A stretch of 64,000 nt of DNA from Bradyrhizobium sp. 21 (GCF_023073335.1 NZ_JADPJG010000002.1:351837-415836), one strand, 5' to 3'; positions 34,572-43,131 are shown, counted from the first letter of the stretch. Notes: generated by a model from the sequence alone, not told the origin. A program made the numbers and translations.

Positions 34572-36479
34572 GTGACAGTTTTGAGTATCATCCGCGATTG
34601 TCTCGATGCGCTGCTGCATCCCTCCGCGCGTTACGACGCGCTGACGCGAGCGCGCCATCGTGCCTTCATGGCCCCGCGGCTGCTCGGCAGCCTGGCCGCC
34701 TTTGCCGCATTCCCGGTCTATCTCGCCATGCGCGGCGCACCGAGCGCGATCGAGGTCGCCGCCTTCGCCTGGCTGATCGCACCGATCCTGTTGTCTTGGT
34801 TCCTGTCGCGCACCGGCCGCTATGAAGGCGCGCATGTGCTGTCGTCGCTGGCGCTCGCGGGCCTGATCATGTCGATTGCGGTGACGACCGGCGGCATCGA
34901 ATCATTCGCGACGATCTGGCTGGTCGTGGTTCCCCTCGAAGCTGCGCTGTCGGCCTCGCGCCGCGTCGCGGCCTTTGCCTCGCTGCTCGCGCTGTCCTGC
35001 GCCGGCGTTCTGATCCTCGTCAGCCAGCTCGGCTGGCTGCCGATTGGCGACACCAGTGCCGCGCAACGCGGGGTGCTGATGGCGTTCGGCGTCGCCTCGG
35101 CGACGCTCTATGCTGCGGGCCTCGCCTTCGGTGCGGAATCGCTCGCGCGTACCAGCGTTACGCTGCTGTCGCGAGAGGAGGAGCGTTACCGCCTCCTGGC
35201 GCGGAACATGAGCGATGTCATCTCGCGGCATCAGCGCAACGGCGCGGTGCAGTTCATCTCGCCGGCGGTGGAAGCCATGCTCGGCATGCCCGTCGCGCGG
35301 CTGCTCGGCCACGGCCTGTTCGATCGCGTCCATGTCGCCGATCGCCCGGCGTATCTGACGGCGCTGTCCGATGCCGCGCGCGGCGACGTGCGCAGCGTCG
35401 AGTTCCGGTTGCGCCGGGAGCCTGTCGGCTCGGAGCGTGGCCAGATTGATTTCATCTGGGTCGAGATGCGCTGCCGCCCGCTCGATCAGGATATAGGCCG
35501 TGATGCCGCGCGCGAGGCCGACGTCGTCGCCGTGATGCGCGACGTCAGCGATCGCAAGCACGGGGAGGAGGCGCTCGACCAGGCCCGCAGCGCCACCGAG
35601 GCGGCCGATGCGGCCAAGACGCGCTTCCTCGCCACCATGAGCCATGAATTGCGTACGCCGCTCAACGCCATCATCGGCTTCTCGGAGATGATCGCGCAGG
35701 AGCAGACCTTGATGCTGGGCGCGGCCCAGCGCAGGGAATACGCCCAGCTCATCAACGATTCCGGCCAGCATCTGCTCTCGGTCGTCAACGGCATCCTGGA
35801 CATGTCCAAGATGGAATCGGGCAATTTCGAGATTGCGTCCGAGCCGTTCGCGCCGCGCGCTTCGTTGATGCATTGCTGCAATCTGCTGGCGCTGAAGGCG
35901 CGGGAGAACGGCGTCGATCTCGTTACTGATGCGCCGCAGGACCTGCCCGTCATGACCGGCGATCCGCGCGCCTTCAAGCAGATCGTGCTCAACCTCGTCG
36001 CCAACGCCATCAAGTTCACCGAGCGCGGCGGTCAGGTCACCGTAACAGCCGCTGTGTCCGGCTCGCAGCTTGCTCTGCGCATCAGCGACACCGGAATCGG
36101 CATCGCGCCTGACGATCTCAAGCGCATCGGCGCGCCGTTCTTCCAGGCCGGCAAGACCTATCAGCGACGCCACGAAGGCACTGGTCTTGGTCTTTCGATC
36201 GTCAAGAGCCTCGTGGCGTTGCATCTCGGCGAATTGACGGTACAAAGCAGGCTCGGCGAAGGCACCGCCGTCACCGTCAAGCTGCCGCTCGTCTACACGC
36301 CGCAAGCCAAGTCGTCTGATGGAAAGTCGTCTGATGGAAAGTCGTCTGATAAAATGATGTCGGATAGAAAGACGTCCGAGGCGGGCGAGAGCAAGATCAC
36401 GACGCTGACGCCGGTGCTGCGTCAGGAGTCGCACGACCAAGTTCAGGACCAACCCGCTCTGGTGAAGAAAAGTGCCTAA
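34572..36479 (+). CDS. membrane PAS sensor histidine kinase, DivJ-like
   Basis: Sensor kinase of 635 residues starting at GTG 34572. About six membrane helices occupy 35-190; a PAS domain spans about 205-335 (YRLLARNMSDVISRHQRNGA); HisKA has the phospho-acceptor His358 in MSHELRTPLNAIIGFSEMI; the ATPase domain has the N box (LNLVANAIKFTERGG), G1 (ISDTGIGIAPDDL) and G2 (HEGTGLGLSIVKSL). The layout and the N-terminal segment resemble DivJ/PdhS kinases of the DivK-CtrA cell-cycle network, but this is not certain. A low-complexity tail with 15-bp tandem repeats ends the protein. Its stop overlaps the next gene. Confidence 0.9.
   Translation: MTVLSIIRDCLDALLHPSARYDALTRARHRAFMAPRLLGSLAAFAAFPVYLAMRGAPSAIEVAAFAWLIAPILLSWFLSRTGRYEGAHVLSSLALAGLIMSIAVTTGGIESFATIWLVVVPLEAALSASRRVAAFASLLALSCAGVLILVSQLGWLPIGDTSAAQRGVLMAFGVASATLYAAGLAFGAESLARTSVTLLSREEERYRLLARNMSDVISRHQRNGAVQFISPAVEAMLGMPVARLLGHGLFDRVHVADRPAYLTALSDAARGDVRSVEFRLRREPVGSERGQIDFIWVEMRCRPLDQDIGRDAAREADVVAVMRDVSDRKHGEEALDQARSATEAADAAKTRFLATMSHELRTPLNAIIGFSEMIAQEQTLMLGAAQRREYAQLINDSGQHLLSVVNGILDMSKMESGNFEIASEPFAPRASLMHCCNLLALKARENGVDLVTDAPQDLPVMTGDPRAFKQIVLNLVANAIKFTERGGQVTVTAAVSGSQLALRISDTGIGIAPDDLKRIGAPFFQAGKTYQRRHEGTGLGLSIVKSLVALHLGELTVQSRLGEGTAVTVKLPLVYTPQAKSSDGKSSDGKSSDKMMSDRKTSEAGESKITTLTPVLRQESHDQVQDQPALVKKSA
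36309..36353 (+). repeat. three 15-bp tandem repeats within the kinase gene
   Basis: The unit aagtcgtctgatgga occurs at 36309-36323 and 36324-36338, and with the last bases changed at 36339-36353. It encodes KSSDG/KSSDG/KSSDK in the C-terminal tail of the histidine kinase, outside the ATPase domain. Copy number could vary in frame without harming the kinase. Confidence 0.9.
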
Positions 36480-37173
36480 GAAGTCTGCCAAGGACGAAAC
36501 CGCTCCGCGCCGCCGTGGCGCCAAGGCCGCGGTCATCGACGTCGAGACCGAGCGCAATCTCGTGTTGCGCGTGCTGCTGCACAGCCCCAAGGATACGCTG
36601 GCCGGTCTCGTCGCCGTTGCCGCAATCAGCGCGATCGTTGCCAATGCGCTGTTCCTCCAGACCGGCCGGCATCCGGCGCCGATGTTCGGCACCGTGATCA
36701 ATCTTCCCGCGCCGTCGTCCCTGCCGCTGCCGAACCCGTTGCCGCGTCCGCGTCCCGTCGGCGCCGATACCTCGCCGCTCGAGCCGAGAGCGACGGAGTT
36801 TCGCGCCGAGCCCAGACCTGCGGAGAAGCCGCCGGAGAAGCCCGTCGAAGCGACCGCATCGACGCCGCGCACGGCCGATCCCATGACCAATCTGGTCAAG
36901 CAAACGATTTCGGCGCCGCCGTCCGTTGCCGTCGCACGTCCGCCGGCGCCGATTCCGGTGCAGCAAGGCCCGGCCGCGCGGCGTATCGCCGGCGTGCAGC
37001 GCGCGCTGTCCGAATACGGCTACGGGAATTTGAAGATCACGGGCACGATGGGCGGCGAGACCCAGTCCGCGATTCAGAAATTCGAGCGCGAGCACAAGAT
37101 GCAGGTCACAGGGCAAGTGTCCGAGCGCCTGCTGCGCGAACTCGGCGCCGCCATCGGCCATCCCGTCGAATAG
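36472..37173 (+). CDS. membrane-anchored peptidoglycan-binding domain protein
   Basis: 233 residues. A basic cytoplasmic N-terminus (PKKSAKDETAPRRRGAK), one membrane helix (about 41-62, DTLAGLVAVAAISAIVANAL), a Pro-rich periplasmic linker, and a C-terminal PG_binding_1 domain (RRIAGVQRALSEYGYGNLKI, then GETQSAIQKFEREHKM). It probably tethers to the cell wall; no hydrolase domain is present. GTG 36472 lies 8 bp inside the end of the kinase gene, so translation is coupled and a shared role at the envelope or in cell-cycle sensing is possible. Confidence 0.88.
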   Translation: MPKKSAKDETAPRRRGAKAAVIDVETERNLVLRVLLHSPKDTLAGLVAVAAISAIVANALFLQTGRHPAPMFGTVINLPAPSSLPLPNPLPRPRPVGADTSPLEPRATEFRAEPRPAEKPPEKPVEATASTPRTADPMTNLVKQTISAPPSVAVARPPAPIPVQQGPAARRIAGVQRALSEYGYGNLKITGTMGGETQSAIQKFEREHKMQVTGQVSERLLRELGAAIGHPVE

Positions 37174-37229
37174 TCGCTACGCTTGCGCGAAGGCTGGTGC
37201 TGATTGCAGCACTGGCCTATCGTGCGCTC

Positions 37230-37574
37230 ATGCGTCTGAAATCAAATATCTGGGTCGCAGCCTATCTGCGCCGCTGCCAGACCGAGGGCGTGTTCGGCGC
37301 GGTGCGCCGTCGCGGAGCCGAAGAGGCGGGCGCTGTGTTCGTCAAGGTGTCGCTGCTCGACGGCAATGCGATGCTGTACGTGCCGGCGCCACAGACCTCC
37401 TATGATGACGGACGGCCGGTGGATCGCTTCTTTGTCCCGCTTGCGGCGCAGCCGATGCCTGAACCTGCTGTCGAAGAGCGGCTGACCAAGGAAGTCCGCT
37501 TCGACCCGGATGCCTGGATCGTCGAGACCGAGGATCGGGCAGGCCGGCATTTCCTCGAACTGGCGAAGACCTAG
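37230..37574 (+). CDS. DUF1491 family protein
   Basis: 114 residues from ATG 37230. RLKSNIWVAAYLRRCQTEGV, VRRRGAEEAGAVFVKVSLLDG, MLYVPAPQTSYDD and RLTKEVRFDPDAWIVETEDR reproduce the alphaproteobacterial DUF1491 pattern. No signal peptide; function unknown. It lies 56 bp after the peptidoglycan-binding gene and may belong to the kinase operon; its stop region overlaps the convergent DUF2336 gene by 4 bp. Confidence 0.88.
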   Translation: MRLKSNIWVAAYLRRCQTEGVFGAVRRRGAEEAGAVFVKVSLLDGNAMLYVPAPQTSYDDGRPVDRFFVPLAAQPMPEPAVEERLTKEVRFDPDAWIVETEDRAGRHFLELAKT

Positions 37575-38545
37575 CGGTCCGATCCATCAGTGCCCGTCCG
37601 CACCGCAGGCGCGGAGCCGGGCTGCACGCCCGGGCGCGTCTGGCTGGCGCCCGCACGCGCGCGCTGGCGCTCGCTGTCATGCAGCGAGGGCTGGTACTTT
37701 GCGCGGGTGACGGCGAGCGTCGAGCCGCGCCACGCAGCCAGCATCACCAGCGCCGAGCGGTCGCTGAGGCGATCGTAGAGCCGCGATAGCCGGTACACGT
37801 CGGTCACGGAGTTTCCGATCTCCGGCTTGAAGAACAGCAGGATGCGCTGGAACACCGGGCTCGGCATGTCGAGCGCGCGCGCCGCCACCGCGAGCGCTTC
37901 GCCGCTTGCGTCGTCGACGATCTGGGCGGCGACGCGCGAGGGCAGGATCAGGCTGTCGCCGAGCTCGAAGGTGAAATTCTCGACGTCGCCCGCAATCGCC
38001 GCCATCTCCAGGATCTGGATCGCGCGCTTGGCGCGCACGGTCGGAATCCGCGGCGCGGCCTTCAGCGGCGTTTGCGCCAGATTGTGCAGGATCAACGCGC
38101 GCTGCGAGGCCGCGGCGCCGAAGAACATGTCGTGGATCTCAGCCGCTTCCTTCGGTTGCATCGCCATGTTGGCGGCCATGCGCAGCTCGGCGGCGGTCGG
38201 CGTGCGGACGGGTGAGGGGGTAGGCGCCGGAGCCGGGATTTCGCGCGCGAGCGGAACCCTGCGGCCTTCCTGGGCCGCGACCAGCCCGAGCTTCTGAAGG
38301 ACCGGGACGGGTGTCTGCGGATAGATCGCAAGCTTCGCCTTGACGGCCGCGCGCGTCGCATCGTCGACCTGGTCGATCAGCCGCGTGGCGAGCTCGACGA
38401 ACTGGCGCTGCTCGTCCGCGTTGTGGGCGGGCGCCTGAACGTAGAGGTCGGTGAGCACGCGCAGCAGCGTCGGGCGAACATCGACGCCTTCGCGACGGGA
38501 GAGGTTCATCAGCCCGTCGAATCCGGGAAACAGCGACTTGGTCAT
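37571..38545 (-). CDS. DUF2336 domain protein
   Basis: Cytoplasmic, all-helical, 324 residues. RREGVDVRPTLLRVLTDLYV and RQFVELATRLIDQVDDATRA open the DUF2336 region; RAIQILEMAAIAGDVENFTF and LSRLYDRLSDRSALVMLAAW are further helix pairs. The Arg/Ser-rich C-terminus is probably disordered. No catalytic motif. A perfect CtrA-type box lies 55 bp upstream of its ATG, suggesting cell-cycle control, and it neighbours a DivJ-like kinase operon. The paralogue at 3704-4804 lacks such a site. Confidence 0.82.
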   Translation of the reverse strand: MTKSLFPGFDGLMNLSRREGVDVRPTLLRVLTDLYVQAPAHNADEQRQFVELATRLIDQVDDATRAAVKAKLAIYPQTPVPVLQKLGLVAAQEGRRVPLAREIPAPAPTPSPVRTPTAAELRMAANMAMQPKEAAEIHDMFFGAAASQRALILHNLAQTPLKAAPRIPTVRAKRAIQILEMAAIAGDVENFTFELGDSLILPSRVAAQIVDDASGEALAVAARALDMPSPVFQRILLFFKPEIGNSVTDVYRLSRLYDRLSDRSALVMLAAWRGSTLAVTRAKYQPSLHDSERQRARAGASQTRPGVQPGSAPAVRTGTDGSDR

Positions 38546-38599
38546 GGAGAGATACGCGACCTGGAAAAGATACTCGCAGGCAGCCTATCGCAGCCCCCT

Positions 38600-38614
38600 T
38601 TAAAGGCTCGTTAA
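38600..38614 (-). promoter_or_regulatory. CtrA-type binding site
   Basis: TTAA at 38600-38603 and TTAA at 38611-38614 with exactly seven bases between them form the full CtrA consensus TTAA-N7-TTAA. It is 55-69 bp upstream of the DUF2336 start codon on the minus strand, where a CtrA-activated promoter would have its -35 region. Confidence 0.55.
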
Positions 38615-38800
38615 GGAAAACGAGGCGTGAAGCCGAAGGCGTATTTTGAAGCGTTCCCGTGCCGCAACGGGACGACGGGTCCGGCCCGTGCGGTTACGGT
38701 CCGGGTCGGCCCGTTTACACCCCGTTAACCATGAACTGATCTTAATGAATGCACGTTGCATGAGCGCGCCGGGTCGCGTGGCAATTGATAGAGAGCTGAC

Positions 38801-38989
38801 ATGGGGACCATCATTGAATTTCCGGCCGGTCGCCGGGTGGGCTCGTCGGGGGACGTGGCTCCGCGCGCGGGCATGGGAACGATTTTGATCCTCCCCGTGA
38901 TCCGCATCGAGCGCGACAGCGACGAAACCAGCGGCGATCAAGGGCCGGAGCAGGGCACAGCGCCGGGGCGCCGTCGTCGCCGCCGCTAG
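38801..38989 (+). CDS. small Arg-tailed protein (MGTIIEFPAG type)
   Basis: 62 residues: MGTIIEFPAGRRVGSSGDVA start, middle GTILILPVIRIERD, and an end of GRRRRRR. A purine-rich ribosome-binding stretch (agagagctgac) precedes ATG 38801. Short proteins starting MGTI-EFP are recurrent in Bradyrhizobium genomes, which supports a real gene. It is 13 bp upstream of the lipoprotein gene and may be cotranscribed with it. Function unknown. Confidence 0.6.
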   Translation: MGTIIEFPAGRRVGSSGDVAPRAGMGTILILPVIRIERDSDETSGDQGPEQGTAPGRRRRRR

Positions 38990-39004
38990 CCTTCGGCATT
39001 TGCA

Positions 39005-39766
39005 ATGCCGGAAAACCTCCGCCAGATCCGGCCTTTCTTGACGGCCGTCCTGCTCGCATTGCTGGGCGCGAGCCTCGCCGCCTGTAGCGGCGGCGATTTC
39101 GGCCGGACCCGCGCCGACATGCGCAGCGACGACATGCATCGCTGGCTGGGCGCGGAAGTCACCTCCAGCGTCGGCCTGAAGCCGTCACAATTCCAGCTCA
39201 CCGACGAAGAGCGCCAGCTGCGCGACCTCGCCTATCCCCTGATCGAGCCGCCGCTGTCGCGGCCTGCCTGGAAGAGCGTGTTCGGCGACTACAAGGCGCT
39301 GCCCTCGCCCTGGCGGCAAAAGATCGTGTTCGACCGCACCATGTATGGACGCACGCTGATCGACGAGCCGCACCGTTCGCATTCCTCGCGCTATGCGCAG
39401 ATGATCGAGGACGTGCGCAACGACATCACCCGCTTCGAGCCGTTCTTCGGCTCCGCGATCCGCGTCATCGACCTCGACAAGAAGCGCAATGCCAGCATGG
39501 CACGCGTCTCCGGCCTCTCGCCGAAGGAGAAGGAGGACGCGGTCGAGCGCATGCAGGAAAATTCGCTGATCATCCAATGGGTGCAGCAGTGCCTCGAGCA
39601 GCGCGTCTCGTCCTATCGCTGGGGTCTGGAGCGGCTGGTGATCCAGGCGCCCGACGGCATGGCCGCCGATGCCGACCGGCTGATCGGTGAGCTCGCAGCC
39701 CAGACCGCCAACCCCCCGGTCGCGGCCCAGCCGCCCTACGGCCGCGCGGTCGTCTCGAAGGGCTGA
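39005..39766 (+). CDS. predicted lipoprotein
   Basis: 253 residues with a lipoprotein signal ending in the lipobox LAAC (FLTAVLLALLGASLAAC). The mature part is hydrophilic and helical: FQLTDEERQLRDLAYPLIEP, WRQKIVFDRTMYGRTLIDEP, RYAQMIEDVRNDITRFEPFF and SLIIQWVQQCLEQRVSSYRW. No domain is recognised. The sequence looks well conserved rather than low-complexity, so a defined periplasmic or outer-membrane role is likely but unknown. Confidence 0.8.
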   Translation: MPENLRQIRPFLTAVLLALLGASLAACSGGDFGRTRADMRSDDMHRWLGAEVTSSVGLKPSQFQLTDEERQLRDLAYPLIEPPLSRPAWKSVFGDYKALPSPWRQKIVFDRTMYGRTLIDEPHRSHSSRYAQMIEDVRNDITRFEPFFGSAIRVIDLDKKRNASMARVSGLSPKEKEDAVERMQENSLIIQWVQQCLEQRVSSYRWGLERLVIQAPDGMAADADRLIGELAAQTANPPVAAQPPYGRAVVSKG

Positions 39767-39782
39767 TCATTTCAAGGGCTGA

Positions 39783-40640
39783 TCATCTTGCGGCTGTGCG
39801 CCGGCGCTTGATTGCATCGGGCCTGGTGCGCTGCTTCTGGAGCTTGCCGACAAAATCCTTCAGCGCATCCGCCAGCGGCACCGAGGCACGATAGGCGAGC
39901 CCGACCTCGCGCTTCACCTTGACCTCGATCTCGCGCACGGCGACGTCGGGATTGCCGCGCGCCACGCCTTCCGGAACGATGGCGATGCCAACGCCGGCCG
40001 CGACCAATGCCATGGCCCAGTCTTCCGATTGCGCGATCGCCGCGGTCTGGCCCCGCTTTGAAGCGCGACCGAAGAATTCGCTCTGCTCGCAATGGCAGCG
40101 GTCGATCAGCGGAGCATCTGCGAGATCGACGGCGCGCAGCTTCTCTTTCAGCGTCAGCGGATGCGACGGCGGCAGCACCGCGACATAGCGCTCGCTCCAC
40201 AGCGCGACGAAATGCTCGTCATTGCGCAGCATGGTTTTCGAGATGATCCGCGCATCGGCACGCTCGTCGCTGCCGACGAGGCGGAGCGCGATGTCGGCGC
40301 GGGCCGTCAGCGGCTTGAGCAGCGCGATCGTTCTGGGCACGTCGAGCGTCCGCATCAGGCCCAGCGTGACGGTGGTCCTGGTCGCCGGCCTCCTGAACAG
40401 GCTGCGCGCGGCATCGGTCTCGTCGATGATGCGGCGGGCCAGTGCATGAAACTGCTCCGCCGAGGCCGTCGGCGCAACGCCCTTCTTGTGGCGGATGAAC
40501 AGCGTGGTGCCGAGCTCGGCCTCAAGACTGGTGATCGCAGTCGAGATCGATGGCTGCGACACGAAGCAGGTGCGTGCCGCGGCGGTCAGATTGCGTTCGC
40601 GGTAGACGGCGGCGAAATAGCGAAGCTCGCGGATATCCAT
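39783..40640 (-). CDS. LysR-family transcriptional regulator
   Basis: 285 residues. The winged HTH is at about 1-60 (MDIRELRYFAAVYRERNLTA, FVSQPSISTAITSLEAELG, TLFIRHKKGVAPT), followed by the effector-binding domain (VTLGLMRTLDVPRTIALLKP to AGVGIAIVPEG). It is divergent from the metallo-hydrolase gene across 94 bp, the classical arrangement for a LysR regulator of its neighbour. Inducer unknown. Confidence 0.93.
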   Translation of the reverse strand: MDIRELRYFAAVYRERNLTAAARTCFVSQPSISTAITSLEAELGTTLFIRHKKGVAPTASAEQFHALARRIIDETDAARSLFRRPATRTTVTLGLMRTLDVPRTIALLKPLTARADIALRLVGSDERADARIISKTMLRNDEHFVALWSERYVAVLPPSHPLTLKEKLRAVDLADAPLIDRCHCEQSEFFGRASKRGQTAAIAQSEDWAMALVAAGVGIAIVPEGVARGNPDVAVREIEVKVKREVGLAYRASVPLADALKDFVGKLQKQRTRPDAIKRRRTAAR

Positions 40641-40684
40641 AGGATCGTCCTAGAGATGACATCAATAATCTATATTTTACCTAT
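40640..40684. promoter_or_regulatory. divergent LysR/hydrolase control region
   Basis: The region contains the dyad tagga-tcg-tccta (40640-40652) overlapping the LysR start, and an AT-rich stretch with T-N11-A type symmetry (ataatctatattttacctat). Both are candidates for LysR binding; neither is proven. Confidence 0.35.
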
Positions 40685-40734
40685 GGATCGAGCGATGACA
40701 AGAACGCTCTGCTCGCAACAGGCAGGGACGCGCG

Positions 40735-41562
40735 ATGAAAATCCACCATCTCAACACCGGCACGATGTGTCCGATGGGGCGGCGCCTCGTAAACGGCTCC
40801 GGCAGCCTGTTCCAGCGCGCCCGCCTGGTCTGTCATTGTCTGCTGGTGGAGACCAATGGCGGGCTCGCTTTGGTCGATACCGGCATTGGGCTTGGTGATA
40901 TCGCAGCACCCGAGCGGCTGGGTCGGCGATGGCTGCGGCAGACCGCGCCGAGGCTCGATCCGGCGGAGACGGCGGTGCAGCAGGTGAAGGCGCTTGGCTA
41001 TTCACCCAAAGACGTGCGTCACGTGCTGCTGACGCATCTCGATCGCGATCACGCCGGCGGCGTGCCCGACTTTCCCCATGCCGCGATCCACGTCCACCGC
41101 GCCGAATACGACATGGCGGTGCTGCGCAAGCCGGCGCCGCCCGAGGGGCGCTATGTCACCGGACAGTGGAGCCACGGACCGAGCTGGACATTCTACGGCG
41201 AAGCCGGCGAAGACTGGTTCGGCTTCGAGGGCGTGCGCGCGCTCGGCGACAACGACGCCGACATCCTGATGATCCCGCTCGCCGGCCACACGCTCGGCCA
41301 TTGCGGCATCGCGGTGCGGTCAGGCGACAGATGGCTGCTGCATGCCGGCGACAGCTATTTCCATCACGCCCAGCTCGACGCATCGCCCCGCATGCCGCTG
41401 ATGCTGGGCTATTTCCAGCGCAAGGGCGACATGGACCGGGGCATGCGGATTGCCAACCAGGCGCGGCTGCGCGCGCTGAAACGCGACCACGGCGACCGCG
41501 TCACGATCGTCAACAGCCACGATCCCGTCGACTACGAACGCTGCCGGTGCGGCACGCATTGA
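40735..41562 (+). CDS. MBL-fold metallo-hydrolase (lactonase-like)
   Basis: 275 residues, cytoplasmic. The metal motif is THLDRDHAGG (HxDxDH variant of HxHxDH), with further metal histidines in IPLAGHTLGHCG and LLHAGDSYFHH. The short N-terminal part (MKIHHLNTGTMCPMGRRLVN) and the late DPVDYE recall the AttM/BlcC-like lactonase branch, but the first HxH histidine is Asp here and the substrate is open: lactone, thioester or other. Divergent from and probably controlled by the LysR regulator. Confidence 0.9.
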   Translation: MKIHHLNTGTMCPMGRRLVNGSGSLFQRARLVCHCLLVETNGGLALVDTGIGLGDIAAPERLGRRWLRQTAPRLDPAETAVQQVKALGYSPKDVRHVLLTHLDRDHAGGVPDFPHAAIHVHRAEYDMAVLRKPAPPEGRYVTGQWSHGPSWTFYGEAGEDWFGFEGVRALGDNDADILMIPLAGHTLGHCGIAVRSGDRWLLHAGDSYFHHAQLDASPRMPLMLGYFQRKGDMDRGMRIANQARLRALKRDHGDRVTIVNSHDPVDYERCRCGTH

Positions 41563-41571
41563 TCGCGCCCG

Positions 41572-42153
41572 TCAGCGCTGCCCATCATGCACGGAGATGT
41601 CGGATGCCGCGAGGCCCCCGATGCGCGAGTGAGGCCGGCCGCCGGTCGCCATCACGAGTCCGAAGGCGATCTCGTCGCGCCGTGGCGAATCCCACAGCGT
41701 CATCTCCGCCGTGCCGAAATGGCTGCGCACATAACACGCGTGGATGTGGCCGAGCGGGACCATCAGGCGCGTGCCCGGACCTCCGATGGTCTTTGCCGCC
41801 GGCACGATCGCTTTGGGTTGGCCGAGCACCTCGCGCATGCCGTGCCCGCCGGCTTCGTGCCAGACGGCGCCATGCTCGAGCTCGCCGTCCTCGCCGACGA
41901 TGATGCCCTTGCCATAGGCCTCGACGTGCGCCGCGCCGCCGAGCTGCGCGATCAGTCGCGTTGCGAGCTCGCGCCCGAGCTCACGCAAGGAAGCTTGAAA
42001 CGGCATCAGATTGGGCTCGTAGCGGCCCGCGAAGGGATTGCGGATCACCGCGACGGCGGTGCCAACAAGCAGCGGCTTCTCCAGCCGAGGGCCGCGCTCA
42101 TGCCAGACCGTCTCGACGTTGAGCGCGGTCTTACGAATGTCGTAGGCGGACAT
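41572..42153 (-). CDS. DUF1185 (amino acid synthesis) family protein
   Basis: 193 residues. ETVWHERGPRLEKPLLVGTA, VIRNPFAGRYEPNL, GKGIIVGEDGELEHGAVWHE and GTRLMVPLGHIHACYVRSHF are the conserved blocks of DUF1185, a family named amino-acid synthesis protein on thin evidence. Here it is 9 bp after the FAH hydrolase gene, on the same strand, within an aromatic-catabolism cluster, so a catabolic role is more likely. Cytoplasmic. Confidence 0.85.
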   Translation of the reverse strand: MSAYDIRKTALNVETVWHERGPRLEKPLLVGTAVAVIRNPFAGRYEPNLMPFQASLRELGRELATRLIAQLGGAAHVEAYGKGIIVGEDGELEHGAVWHEAGGHGMREVLGQPKAIVPAAKTIGGPGTRLMVPLGHIHACYVRSHFGTAEMTLWDSPRRDEIAFGLVMATGGRPHSRIGGLAASDISVHDGQR

Positions 42154-42162
42154 GCGCAGGCT

Positions 42163-43026
42163 CTATGCTTCGTCGACGACGGGATTGCGCAGCACGCCGA
42201 TGTTCTCGATCTCGACCTCGACCACGTCGCCGGGCTTGAGGAAGACCGGCGGCTTGCGGGTGAAGCCGACGCCGGCCGGCGTGCCGGTGGCGATGACGTC
42301 GCCGGGGACGAGGTCGAAGATGGTCGAGCTGTACTCGATCAGCCGCGGGATCGAGAAGATCAGCATCGAAGTGTCGGAGGACTGCACCACCGCACCGTTG
42401 ACGCGCGTTTCGAGCTTCAGCTTGGTGGGGTCGCCGATCTCGTCCGGCGTCACCAGCCACGGTCCGAACGGGCCGGTGCCGACGAAGTTCTTGCCGGAGG
42501 CGATCTGCTGGGCGTGACGCTGCCAGTCGCGAACGCTGACGTCGTTGTAGATCGAGTAACCCGCCACGTGACTCCAGGCGTCGGCCTGGCTGATGTGACG
42601 ACCGCCCTTGCCGATGACGACGGCGAGCTCGCCTTCCCAGTCGAAATTGTCCGAGACCTTCGGTCGGATCACCGGCGCGTTGTGCGCGACCTGGGAGCGC
42701 CAGACCCGGAGGAAGATCGGCGGAAACTCTGTGATCTCGCGCTTCATGCCGAACGCCACCGCTTCATTGTGGTGGTCGAGATAATTGCGCACGGCGCAGA
42801 CGATCTTCTCGGGGCGCGGGATCACCGGAAGATATTTGACGTCGCTGAGCGCCATGGTCGGCTTGTGCCCGGCGACGATGGCCTCGCGCCGCGCGTAGTC
42901 ATCGCTGCCGAGAAAGTCCGCGAGAGCAGGGTACTGGGGCAGGGCGCGGGCGAGATCCACGACGCCATTTTCGACAATTGCGCCCCAGCTTTCCCGATTT
43001 CCGTCCAAAAACGACAGCAGCTTCAT
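42163..43026 (-). CDS. fumarylacetoacetate hydrolase family protein
   Basis: 287 residues. The C-terminal FAH domain has the acidic metal ligands in DNFDWEGELAVVIGKGGRHI, then VAGYSIYNDVSVRDWQ, GKNFVGTGPFGPWLVTPDEI and TGTPAGVGFTRKPPVFLKPG. Family members hydrolyse or decarboxylate beta-diketo acids released by ring cleavage. An operator-like palindrome (43079-43092) is 53 bp upstream of its ATG, and an extradiol dioxygenase gene is nearby, so it probably acts on the ring-cleavage product. Confidence 0.92.
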   Translation of the reverse strand: MKLLSFLDGNRESWGAIVENGVVDLARALPQYPALADFLGSDDYARREAIVAGHKPTMALSDVKYLPVIPRPEKIVCAVRNYLDHHNEAVAFGMKREITEFPPIFLRVWRSQVAHNAPVIRPKVSDNFDWEGELAVVIGKGGRHISQADAWSHVAGYSIYNDVSVRDWQRHAQQIASGKNFVGTGPFGPWLVTPDEIGDPTKLKLETRVNGAVVQSSDTSMLIFSIPRLIEYSSTIFDLVPGDVIATGTPAGVGFTRKPPVFLKPGDVVEVEIENIGVLRNPVVDEA

Positions 43027-43060
43027 GGTTTTGCCCCGAGGGTTCGCTTGAGAGGATGAT

Positions 43061-43092
43061 ATTTTCGATGACGTGCATTATTTTCGAAAATA
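43061..43092 (-). promoter_or_regulatory. candidate GntR operator upstream of FAH operon
   Basis: A perfect 14-bp palindrome tattttcgaaaata (43079-43092) plus a half site attttcga (43061-43068), about 19 bp apart. The same pairing of full and half site recurs at 43891-43920 on the other side of the GntR gene. Confidence 0.6.
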
Positions 43093-43131
43093 TGTCGGGA
43101 CGCAAGCCCACCGCGGCAAAAAGCCGGCAGC

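Noticed and set aside
34902..36899. Minus-strand frame of 665 codons opposite the histidine kinase
   Set aside because: Shadow frame; the plus strand encodes PAS, HisKA and ATPase motifs in order.
40735..41562. Quorum-quenching AHL lactonase as a firm call
   Set aside because: The metal motif is HxDxDH rather than HxHxDH and no quorum-sensing genes are nearby; left as lactonase-like.
41587..43059. Plus-strand frame opposite the DUF1185 and FAH genes
   Set aside because: Spans two well-supported minus-strand genes and has shadow composition.
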